A stretch of 64,000 bases of DNA from Rhynchopus sp. YZ270_cl-10 (GCA_964035575.1 OZ037880.1:124001-188000), one strand, 5' to 3'. Counted from the first letter of the stretch, positions 53,821 to 63,603 are shown. The notes: generated by a model from the letters alone, not told the origin. Numbers and translations: made by a program.

Positions 53821-55876
53821 GCCCCCCGCAGCACCCTTCGCCTCTCCACCTGTGGCTGCCAGGGAGGCGCGCGCGAAGCGCGCGACGACCGCTCTTGCGG
53901 GGAGAAAAAAAAATTTTTGGGGGGTCTTTTTGATGGACCCCCCCAAATCCTGAAACCCCAAATGCTGGCGGAAACCCTGGTTTTCTAAAAAAAAAAAATA
54001 CACAATCCAGACTCTTTGTCCGATTTTTTTTTTGTGCATCCCACATTTTTTTGGACATTTTATTTTTCAAAACGAGGATGCTTATAAGGCCCTTGTTTTC
54101 ATTTTAAAAATTTTCGCACAGGTTTAAAAAAAGGGGGTCGACACAGAAAAACAGCTGGGGAAGGAACCCCAGGGTGTGTACGGTTTTTTAAAAAAAAGTT
54201 CAGAAAAACGTCGCTTTCCAGCTGAACCACCAGGGACACGAGGGGAGAGGGAGGTGGTGACGTGTATGGTGTGGTGTTTTGAACACATGAACAAAGACCT
54301 CTTCTGACACTGCAGGAAGAAGCCCGCACGAAGGGAAAACTGTATTATTTTTAAAACAAATCTTGGTAAAAGAATTGAATGGGCGTCATGGGAAGATACA
54401 AATCGTCCTTTTCCCCCCACAAATTGGTGTCGTTTTTTTGCGTATTTTGTACAGCAAATATGGAATAAAAATCCAGCATTGTGTCCAAGATACAAGATTG
54501 TTTCGTTACTTCAAAAAAAAAAAAAAAACAATAGGAAACACCCTCAGCCATCACCATCGGTTTCGCTAGATAACAGATCGGCATCATCAAGTCACTTTCC
54601 TTTTAATAAAACAAAGTGAAAGAAGTGAGGTTATAAAAAAAAAATGGGGGGGAAACGTACCCAACCCACGAACAAAGGGCATCTAGAAGAGGGCACGCTT
54701 CATCGGTTTAAAAAAAAAAAAAACGGAGGAAAAAATGTTTCGTCACTCCAAAGTTTTTTTTTTATTCTTCGATGGCTTCGCTTCGGCTATAAAATTTGTG
54801 TTTTTTTTGTTTTGTTCTTTGTTTCGTTCTCATAGTTTTTCTTTAATACATTTTATGACAATAATATGAAACACTTTTTCCGCCGTCTTTTTATGTGTTT
54901 TAATTCTATCATTCAACCCACACATCACCTTTTTTGCGTTCCTTTTCTTGCCACTATTTTGTTTGTTTTGTTCGAGGCTAGCAGTGCACACAGGCAAAGG
55001 AAAAAACGCAAAACAACGACCAAAAAAAAATGGAAACGCACCTGAAGGACCGAAATGGGGTTTTGTAAGACATTTACACAAAAAAATGAAAACAAAAAAG
55101 AAAAAAAAAAGGGAGGCAAACTACAGGCCTATACCTCATACATATTTTCCACAAAAAACCTCCCTTTTTTGGGAGTAGTATCGAACAGACCAGTTCTTTG
55201 TCATTTATTGAATGGTGAAAGCTGTCGCTTTGACACCAGCGAAAATATGACTATTATGGTTTGTCAACCACCTCAGAACTACGTCAGTAAGGCACCGGTC
55301 TAAGGAGGAGAAACGGAGAGAAAAAAATGGGGATATATGGAAAAAAGAGAGAAGTTGAAAGTGCAAAAAAAAAACCGCCACACCGGGGCGGACACATAGA
55401 GCATGTCGCATTTTCAAGATGGGTGACTCACCCTCCCTCACCTAGTTTTGAAGAAAATAAAATTTAACTGGGCCAGGAGATGTTTTGTTAGGAAAAGAAA
55501 GAAAAAAAACAATAGGGGTGTGTGTGTATGTGCTTCACAAAATAACTGCAGCAAGACACCTCAACTAAAAAGCCAGGTGACGATTATTTCCCCTTTTTTT
55601 ATCCACATTTTCGTGGCTTTTTTATGTGTTTTTTTTTTTTTTTTAATCGTTGCAAAACTAAAAACTTTTTAAAAATTCACGCTTCACTCTATATCTGTTT
55701 TACTACGACTAACACATCGTTCCAACTATTTGGCAATTTGTTCATTACCAAATAAACGCACGATGATAGACAGATACGCATATAACTGCACATGGAAAGG
55801 GGGAATTTTTTTTTCTCCCATGAATCTTCAGAAAAGACCCATGGAACAATGGAGGAAGAGAGGGTTTTTTTTTATA

Positions 55877-55921
55877 TAAAAGCTTATCAGATACCTAAGC
55901 CTCAACAAGCCATGTCACCTT
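55877..55921 (-). repeat. dispersed hairpin repeat, copy 12
   Basis: TAAAAGCTTATCAGATACCT, AAGCCTCAACAAGCCATGTC, ACCTT; CCTAAGCCTC and TCACCTT blocks kept. Confidence 0.6.
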
Positions 55922-56134
55922 GAAGAAAGTCAGTCTACGTACACCCTGTAAACCTCGTCATCAATTTCTGCTGTGTTTCTTGGTGCCCAGTCTCTGGAAT
56001 GTGTCAGGTAACAACACATCGCAGAGATGTAACTATAATAGGGTTTTCAAAGGGATTTTATTTTTCTTCTTTTACACTTTTAAAAAAGCGTCGTGAATGG
56101 TGCATGGAAGAGGAGGCGGGCCAGAATGGAGAGG

Positions 56135-56254
56135 TAATGGTGGCAGTATTGTGATGGGAGCCCATTGGAATACGCAAAATACATCACAATACACGTGTAT
56201 TGTGATCTATTTTGCGTATTTCAATGAGCTCCCATCACAATACTGCCACCATTA
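56135..56254. mobile_element. 120-bp near-perfect palindrome (foldback/MITE-like)
   Basis: Centre at ACAC|GTGT (56194/56195). The 60-bp arms match at 57 positions. Ends are TAATGGTGGCAGTATTGTGA and its complement TCACAATACTGCCACCATTA. It is flanked by similar GGAGAGG sequences, a possible target duplication. Confidence 0.85.
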
Positions 56255-56982
56255 GGGAGAGGAGGGAAAGCTGTTACGCAAAAGAAGAATGTCATATGTG
56301 TGTGTGAAGAGACAAACAATAGACAAACCGAGTGAAAAGAAAAAAAAAATGGGAAAACGAAAAAAATGTTTATGTATAAAAACAAAATAGGAGAAGAGAA
56401 AAAAGCTCAAACTTTCTTAAAACGCAGCTAAGTTTTTTTTCTCAAAGAAAACCAATATTCACAATCCCGAGAAATGGCTAGAGTTTAAATTTTTTTTTTA
56501 TATACAGACAGCAACACCTCAACTCTAAGAGTTGGCAGAGAATAAAACTAAAGCAAAAAAGAGGAGTTCTCTGGTCTGACTTCTGGGGAAAAGGGAGAAT
56601 GAGGGAATTGTTTTTTTTTTTTAAAGTTACCCCTCCTATACACACAGTGTAACGCACTTCTGAAATAACTGCACAATTATGACTACAACAGAATTGTTTT
56701 TAGAATGGGACATGGGAGAGTGGCGGTGGGGGGGAGGAGGAGGAGGGAGCAATCATTGCCACTGAGCTGTGTTCACTATCTTTTAGGGGAAATATGGAAA
56801 ATGGAAAACTGGGTATGAAAAAAATGGGGACGATGTGTGCCAATCACGCCTTCCTCTCGAACCCATGATGGATGGGGGGGAAAGGGGTGGGGAACAATCC
56901 CACCGTTAAATTTGAGTTGCTGAAGAAAAAGTTTTTTAGGGGAGAAAAAAAAAACTCTTTTTTTTTGGGGGCGATGTGAATC

Positions 56983-57604
56983 TCACGCCTTCCTCTCGTT
57001 CGCGAATGGGGTTCTCTGTCCAATAATCTTACGCCCGGACTGTGAAGAAAATTATTCAAAAAGGAAAAAAAAAATTGTGGGACAAATTACCATTGGCTGG
57101 CAGTCGTCATATTCAGTATCGCCAGCGCCGCCACCACCATGACTATTACATGGAGTGACTCATCATTTTTGATGAGGTGTTGTGTGGACACATCCTCGGG
57201 TGTGACACTAATACAACCCAATTTACAATAAAAAAATCTCATACCCTTGCGTGTCCTGCCCTGGGCATGGTCTGGTAGACCTTGCCGTTTCTGGTCTTGA
57301 TGTGCTGGGGGGTGTGTCGGTTCTTCATGAGCTCTTCAGAGATTGCGCATGGGTGTCCGAACATCTCCTGCGCCAGCTGTGCCTCCTCCTTGCGCAGCTT
57401 ACGCTCTCTCGACACGACCGCAAGCGTGTAGCACGGCGGCGACGCTGCCTCAAACAGAGCACGCTTCTCACCCTCATCACTCGAGTTCACACTCGGGCTG
57501 CTCGGAAGCATCGGGTAGTCCGCCATCTCCCATCCCTCAGACCCGTGCGACACAATCTCCCATGCCTCCTCCTCAACAACGTTGGTCATGTTCAGGCGCA
57601 CCAT
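56983..57604 (-). CDS. small protein of unknown function (about 138 aa)
   Basis: Exon 1 57604-57245 from ATG 57604 (MVRLNMTNVVEEEAWEIVSH). It ends at a GTATGA donor, and a 205-nt intron with acceptor TTCTTCACAG leads to exon 2 57039-56983 (SGRKIIGQRTPFANERKA). Without splicing the frame stops one codon later. The protein has an acidic, Trp-containing N-terminus (GSEGWEMADYP), a Ser-rich bend, a charged helix (RERKLRKEEAQLAQEMF) and a basic tail. No membrane segment or known motif. Intron 1 contains an inverted CCGAGGATG repeat. A second copy of the exon-2 end (CACGCCTTCCTCTCG) occurs 136 bp further on at 56847-56861. Confidence 0.6.
57187..57216 (-). repeat. CCGAGGATG repeat, copy 3 (inverted, intronic)
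   Basis: ACACATCCTCGGGTGTGACA then CTAATAC is the reverse complement of the core at 19128-19160. Confidence 0.5.
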
Positions 57605-57974
57605 CGTGAAGATCTCTTGAAACGGAATAAAAGAAAACGAAAAAGAAAAAGAAATGAACTACGGTGTAGCGAAGGTGGCTACTAAAAAGAGAGAGAGAAA
57701 AAAGGGGGATGCAAAGGACAAGAAAAAAAAAGTACTGCGGAGTAAAAAAAAACAACAACAACAAAGGGTGTGTTTTTTTGTGTAGGGTGCGTTCTGTTGG
57801 GGGGGATTTTTTGATAATTTAGACAGACAGTTCAACCATCAAATTTTTTTCAAAAAAAAATATCTTTTGTAATTTCCGTTACATTGTCTTCCATCAGAGT
57901 CTCTCACTCTCCTTAAGCCCTTCAGGGCTTTCCAAAATTTCCATTCCCATCCCCCCTTCACTCCAACACCTCCG
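57605..57974. other. intergenic spacer upstream of the 138-aa gene
   Basis: About 370 bp with A/T runs; also the region past the GMC oxidoreductase stop. No repeat family or gene recognised. Confidence 0.45.
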
Positions 57975-60592
57975 TCACGCCCGAATCGCGGAGTCACTGA
58001 AATCCTCCCCTTTGCTGCGGCTGTCAACGGTGGCCCAGGGGATTTTGTCGAGAAGTTTCGCTTGTGAGGCGCCTTCAGGGTGGTCGGGGACTTTGCTGGC
58101 GGCACGCTCAGCGAGGGCGCAGACTGTGAGGGTAGAGGTGTAGCCTTGGAGTGGGGCAGGGATGCAGGCGGAGTCCACGACGAAGAGTCCTGGGTACTGC
58201 GCGAATTGGTTGCTGCTGTCGAGCGCGGTGCCGAGGGGCACGCCGCCCACGATGTCGTCGGTGCGCTCCCTCTCCCGCAGAATTTCCGCAAAGGGGCGGC
58301 ACACCCACCCCCCACCCAGCTTGTCCACAATGCGTCCAGCTATACCCAGCCCCACGCTCTGCGCCCCCTTAGAAACGGACGCCTCGGAACCCACAACCGT
58401 TAGCGCCGAATTCTTGTCCAACCCAACAGTGAAAAGAGTCTGCGGTGCTTGCTTCTCGCGCAGCTCAAAGCACGACTTCTCCCACCCACCGCGGGTCAGC
58501 CAACGGAATGTTTCAAATCCAGATGCAGCAAATTTTCTGTAAAAAAAAAAAAATTCATTTTTGAAAAAATGCGTTAAAAATTCATACTTAATGAGTGCAA
58601 TGAATCTGTCCTTTGAGGTTTCACCTTCGACGTGAGGGATGAAGGAGCGGCGTGTAGCGATGCACAGCCTACCAAAGTGGCGCACCTCTACGGTGTGTGT
58701 CTCAAGCGGTGCAGCAGGCAGGCGCAGAACGGAGGTCGTCGTCACACCATTCGAGAAGTCGCGCAACCCATCCTCACCTTCATCGGTGTCGTCCAAAGGG
58801 CTCACCAAGAAGGTCGCTGTCTGCGGGCTGTTCAGCCCCACACCAATCTCCGGAAGCTTGGGCAGCCCAAGCTCGTCTCCACGCATCTTCAACAGAAGCT
58901 GGTTTGTCCCCAAGGTCCCCGCCGCCATGACCACGTTTCGTGCCTTGAGACGCAGAGACTGCCCTTTACTGTACTTCGAGAAGAGCCCCTTCTGCGGTGT
59001 TCTATGCACTACATCTACTACATAACGTGAGTCGTCTTCTTCGGTGGGCTTTCTGTGGTAGAAAAAGGGTTTGGTAAAGTCTCATGTGTAAGTCCAAGAA
59101 CAAAATGCAGGGGATGTAAATTACCGTAATCGTAACAAATGTTCGACTGTAAAAAAAGGTCGAACTTCCAGAAATATCCTGAAAAGATCGAACACTATTA
59201 CGGTCGATAATTTGTACGAATACGGTATGTCAAAATTTAACTGAAGAGCCTGACCTAAACTGATCTTGATACTATTTTTCAGGAAAATAGTGTGTTTTTC
59301 TCGCATTTATTTGGGTTTCTTATCAAATTTCAAAAAAAAGGTATACCCCAGGTATCGCACTGCCTCGGCCCGTGTAGTGGACATGAAGGTGGCGTCGTAG
59401 CGCCGCTCTGCGAGGAAGCCGTAATTGACCTCCATTGTGTTCTTCGCGTTGGTACGGCAGAGGATGCTGCACTTCGCACAGCCGATGCAGGGCCCGCGGT
59501 TGGGGCCTACCCCGTTGAAGTAGGGGTCCGTCCACACAGCGCGACCACGCTCTGCGATTTCCCCATCCGTGCCTAAGGCCTTACGCTGTATCATTTGCCG
59601 AGACGTCCTGTAATATGAATATTGCGTGTTGAGTGTAAGGAAAGGGAGAGGAAGAGGGTAGAGCATTTGAACAATACAACAGAACAAAGACAGTTTATCA
59701 GGGGAGAGGTGACATACGACTTCTTGATCCGATGCGCCATATAGGAGTCGGACATGGCAGGGACCTGCCTCTCATGGTCGCGCTCAAAGTCTTTTATCCG
59801 CCTCTCCTCTGGGGAGGTGTCCTTGATGGCTGTGTTCTTTTGTTTGCCGAAAAAGACGTTTGTCTTCGCAAAGGACATTGTACCGTTGAGGCCAAGCTCT
59901 TCAGCACCCTCGCGGAGGAGACAGTCGGGCTCTGTGAGGAACGGCTGCTCCACAACACCAAGCATCTTCTCCGAGAGCGCGTAGAAGCGCTGCATCTCCT
60001 CTGCGGAGGTGAAGCCTGCCCACACACCTGCATCAAATGTTTCCAGCTCTGGGTGTTCTAACGCTGCGTCCTGCGTCAGCGAGGACCCCCCTATACCAAC
60101 ACCAGTCGTGACATCCAACGGCCCCACGGTGACACGCTTCTGCATTCCCCAAAGATTGAATCTTGGCTTCCAAGTCGTCCGTGTGATGTCGCGGTTGTCT
60201 AATGCGCCATCGCCTTCCCACCGTGCACCCTCCTCGACAACCAGAACCGAATACCCCTTTTGTGACATCCTTAGCGCAAAGATGCTTCCCGCATACCCAG
60301 ACCCGACGATGACGAAGTCGTAGATGTTCTCCTGGAGTGAGGTGTAGTCGTATTGGTGGGCCTTCAGACTGCGGCCGTGCAGGCTGGAGACGTTCTCCAT
60401 GGGAACTGCAAGCCTCTCGTCCATCCGGATCTGTTGGAGGCGTGCGAAGGCAGCCTCCTGCTTCTTCTTCTGTTCATAGAAGTCGACTGATTCGTGGCTT
60501 TCAGAGTTCGGAGGAGGGGGAGGGGGAGGGGACGACGACGCAGCTCGCCTCTGTACCCGCAGAGCGGCACCCCGTTTTGGTGCGTGAAGCAT
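57975..60592 (-). CDS. GMC-family FAD oxidoreductase (cholesterol-oxidase-like, 720 aa)
   Basis: Exons 60592-59718, 59607-59347, 59052-58588 and 58536-57975; introns 110, 294 and 51 nt. FAD-binding YDFVIVGSGYAGSIFALRMS (GxGxxG), the GMC loop VGIGGSSLTQDA, a cysteine cluster GPCIGCAKCSILCRTNAKNT of the type seen in bacterial cholesterol-oxidase-like GMC enzymes, MAAGTLGTNQLLLKM, and the C-terminal FAD/active-site block GLFVVDSACIPAPLQGYTST. Such enzymes oxidise an alcohol, often a sterol, using FAD. N-terminal MLHAPKRGAALRVQRRAASS is presequence-like, suggesting mitochondria. The large intron 2 has a GTATAC donor. Substrate is not predictable. Confidence 0.92.
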
Positions 60593-60685
60593 GGTGGGGT
60601 GTGTGTGTTCTGAGAAGGAAGTGGTGAGGATTGAATGGGTTTTTTTAAGTGGAAAGGTAAGGACTGCATCTTAAAAACTGGTAAC

Positions 60686-60988
60686 TTAACTGTTCAGAAA
60701 GTCGCTGTCAGAGTTTGGGTTTGAGTCGGAAGTCGGAGAAGGAAGAGCTGCCGTGGTTGCGTCGTTGCTTCCTTCCTCAGTGTTTTCCGCTCGCTATTCA
60801 GAATCATTAAAGTCCTTCCTTCTCCTTAAGATATCGTCGTTTGTGGGCAAAGCTGGTTCTTTTTGAGAAGGAATGGGAATGGGAATGGGAAGGAAGTGTG
60901 TGGAAGAGAAAAATTCTCTTTTTGGGGGGCTGAAAAGCGGGGAATCGAAATGAGTTAAATGCGGGGTCGTATGCTCAAAATATCGCAT
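60686..60988 (-). pseudogene. possible gene fragment with in-frame TAG
   Basis: ATG 60988 opens a 64-codon frame ending in protein-like EPALPTNDDILRRRKDFNDS. After TAG (60796-60794) the same frame continues for 35 more coding-like, acidic codons (RAENTEEGSNDATTAALPSP, ...NSDSDFLNS) to TAA 60688-60686. This could be a remnant 3' end, a read-through stop, or two exons with the TAG spliced out. No family recognised. Confidence 0.3.
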
Positions 60989-61138
60989 CTGTCGTTTAGT
61001 AAGTGAACGAGGCCAATCAAAAGTAGACAGCTAAGCAGATTTTGGCTGATATATCTTTTTTTTTGTCGTGCTTTTGGAAAGGCCTAAAAAAAAAAAGTAT
61101 AACGTGGGGAGCGGGAAAATCTTGAGGTCGAAAAAGAG

Positions 61139-61185
61139 AAAAGTTTTTATACGATGAACTTAAGCCTCTCTGTGCTTAGTCATCC
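61139..61185 (-). repeat. dispersed hairpin repeat, copy 13
   Basis: AAAGTTTTTATACGATGAAC, TTAAGCCTCTCTGTGCTTAG, TCATCC. Arms ACTTAAGC and GCTTAGT pair. A SINE-like copy follows immediately. Confidence 0.8.
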
Positions 61186-61231
61186 AAAAAAAAAGTTGAC
61201 TTGAAATACAAAGCACTGTGATAGTGTACCT
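61186..61231 (-). repeat. SINE-like repeat family 1, copy f (truncated)
   Basis: AAAAAAAGTTGACTTGAAAT, ACAAAGCACTGTGATAGTGT, ACC; only the tail-proximal block is present. Confidence 0.7.
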
Positions 61232-61533
61232 TCAAAAAAAAAATATACCACTTGTGAACAGTGCATGGAAATATGGGAGAAAATTTGGAAGGAGGAAGAG
61301 AAATAAAAGCAAGCCACTCACTCTATCAGAGTTCCGTTAGGTGTATTTGTTGTTGTGTATCCCCGTATACCCCGTGGGAAATAATGGATGGTGGTGGAGG
61401 GAGGAAAAACGAATAGTGAAAAAGAGGAAGATGACCTCTCGGGGAGAAAAGGGGAGGGGGAGAGACACATACTTAAGGGAATTTTTTTTTATACCAAAAA
61501 GAGAAAAAAAATAGTGAAGATTACACCTAAAGA

Positions 61534-61577
61534 AAAGTAGGTAAGATGACCCCTAGTCTGTCATACTGAGCCACCTT
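61534..61577 (-). repeat. dispersed hairpin repeat, copy 14
   Basis: AAAAGTAGGTAAGATGACCC, CTAGTCTGTCATACTGAGCC, ACCTT. Confidence 0.6.
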
Positions 61578-61966
61578 AAAGGATATGAAAGAAAATGAAG
61601 CTGAAAATGTGTTTCCACAAAAGGGGTATTTAAAAGGAGGAAAAACAAAAACACTTCGTAAGGTGGAGAGCGTGAGTGGTTGACCCGACACGGTTTCAGA
61701 AAAAAAAACGGTGAACAGAGAATAACGTTACCGACACTTCTTGAATGCAGGTAGTACGTGAAAAAAGAATTTTTTTTTTTTTTTTTTTTGCTTGATATAG
61801 CGGGAACATTGTTGTTGATCCCTCTTCCTATGCTATCAATTTATTGAATGCATAGGTTGAGGGAAATACTTGATAAACTACTATCACTAGATATCAGCCA
61901 CAATTTTTATTTTTCCACAGAATCCTTAAAAGAGAGCAAATAAAAGGAGTACGTGAAAAAGAAAAG

Positions 61967-62009
61967 GAAATATTTTATGAGATGAACCTAAGCCTCTCAT
62001 TCATCACCT
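61967..62009 (-). repeat. dispersed hairpin repeat, copy 15
   Basis: AAATATTTTATGAGATGAAC, CTAAGCCTCTCATTCATCAC, CT; the long repeat copy 2 begins 10 bp later. Confidence 0.65.
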
Positions 62010-62018
62010 AAAAAAAAA

Positions 62019-62165
62019 GATCGGGTCTTTGTTTGTGCGCTCAAATCCAGGCGTAACAAAAAAGGTGGAAAAAGTGTGAACTGCATGTTTTTTGTTTTCC
62101 GTTTTGCTTGCCAAAGCGCTGTCTCCAATCTTTTTAACACTTGACAACTAAAAGTTGTTGCTCTG
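62019..62165. repeat. long dispersed repeat, copy 2 (partner of 4428-4614)
   Basis: GATCGGGTCTTTGTTTGTGC, AACAAAAAAGGTGG, TTTTCCGTTTTGCTTGCC, AAGCGCTGTCTCCAATCT, TTGACAACTAAAAGTTGTTG, collinear with copy 1. Confidence 0.75.
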
Positions 62166-62326
62166 CAAAAAAAAAAAAAAAAAAAAGACAGAAAACCGCG
62201 AAAGAGAAACGGGACCCACACAACACAAAAAAAAACCTAATTCAAACTCCCCATGCGAGTCCTCACGACTAAGACACACCTAATTGTTACACACGAATTT
62301 CTTCTAGTACAGTTTCCAATTTTTTT

Positions 62327-62364
62327 TGCAAGATGAACCTAAGCCTCACTGCTTTAGTCATCTT
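62327..62364 (-). repeat. dispersed hairpin repeat, copy 16
   Basis: GCAAGATGAACCTAAGCCTC, ACTGCTTTAGTCATCTTG. CAAGATGA pairs with TCATCTTG and CTAAGC with GCTTTAG. Confidence 0.75.
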
Positions 62365-62426
62365 GTATCAAATTTGTTACAGCAAAAAAAAAAAACAAAG
62401 AACTCAAAATAAAAATAAAAATGGAA

Positions 62427-62462
62427 GAAAAGTTGGTACGATGACCGCCCTTCGTCGTCTTC
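62427..62462 (-). repeat. dispersed hairpin repeat, copy 17
   Basis: GAAAAGTTGGTACGATGACC, GCCCTTCGTCGTCTTC; has the GTTGGTA lead and a GATGAC/GTCGTC-type stem. Confidence 0.5.
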
Positions 62463-63559
62463 AATAAAAAGGTGTTTTTTTTTTATGCATGCAAAACCCG
62501 CATCCACAGCACTGCAAATCACTCACTGGATGATGCGTGTCGTTTATGGTCAGAGGGGGACAGTGTGGTGTTCCTGGCATACAATTGTGTATTATTTTTT
62601 TTCCCCCTTTTGCTTTATGCCTTTCTGTTGTGAAGTAAAACAGAGAACCCACGACGTGTTCCACCTTGCCTCTTTTTAGTGCAAAAAATATTGGGGTATG
62701 TTGATGAATGCCATTTTTTAAAAAAATCCAGATTTCATTAAAAATACACCAACCCATGCACACGGTAATAGTGAACAGATGTCACCGAGGGGGCTCTTTA
62801 CTTTGACAGTCCATTTTCAGTACAGCATGCCAAAGCCTGTCTTTACCACCTGGCATCCGACATCGCCAAAAAAGAAAAAAAAAACACACAAAAACCAGAA
62901 AAACAAAAAAGGGTCTTAGAACTACTCTACGAAAAAAAGTGCAAAAAAAGAAAAAACCGAAAATATAAAAAAAAAATGGTAGTGACGGAGTTAGAACAAA
63001 GGGGGAGGGGGGAGAAGAGGGAACCGAAAGGGTGTAGCTGCAGGATGCCTCGTTCTAGGCTCTGGTGTTTCTTTTTTTTTTTTTCATTTTTTTTTTTTTA
63101 TCGTGTAACCCACTTGATTTTCACCCCCCGCGGATAGGCCCGGACTGGTCCGGAAAGGACCGGTAACTGATATCGCATGTAAAATTGCACTGGACAACAT
63201 GTATTATGTGGTGGTCAAAAGTGCAATTTTTTTTTCGCCAATGGATTTGGCGGGAAAGTTATACAGACAATGTTGTCAGATTGCCCTTGCCACCTGGGGT
63301 CCCAGCTGACAAGTGACTGGGTACTGGTACTTTGGGGGTGGAACAAGGTGTGGTCAGTCACTGCTATAGCCGTTTGGAGGGTAAAATCAGGTGGGTGTGA
63401 AGAAAAAAAAAACAAACAAACAGACTTTTTAATTTTCCCGGAGAACATCACGAAAAATAAAAAAATAAAAACGAGTTACTTGCAGAACCACAGTTTCGGA
63501 ACTGCCTTTTTTAAAATCAAAAAGCATCTTAAATTTTGTTTATAATCTGATACAAAAGG

Positions 63560-63603
63560 AAATTGTGAAGATAACCGAAATACTCTCGTATTGGGTCACC
63601 TTC
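63560..63603 (-). repeat. dispersed hairpin repeat, copy 18
   Basis: AAATTGTGAAGATAACCGAA, ATACTCTCGTATTGGGTCAC, CTTC; inner arms AATAC/GTATT and outer GAAGATAACC/GGGTCACCTTC. Confidence 0.65.

Larger units (their letters stand above)
50307..56982. other. 6.7-kb gene-poor region rich in repeats
   Basis: Longest spacer in the window. It holds hairpin copies (51147-51184, 52521-52560, 55877-55921), G/C-rich low-complexity DNA at 52640-54000 including the 547-bp inverted-end element (53274-53820), and the 120-bp palindrome (56135-56254). A 124-codon plus frame at 52995-53369 is protein-like only in its first 80 codons and runs into repeats. No gene is called. Confidence 0.55.

Noticed and set aside
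50307-56982. Searched for reverse transcriptase, integrase, transposase or capsid-like frames in the longest spacer
   Set aside because: No such domain was seen; the region contains only short repeats and low-complexity DNA.
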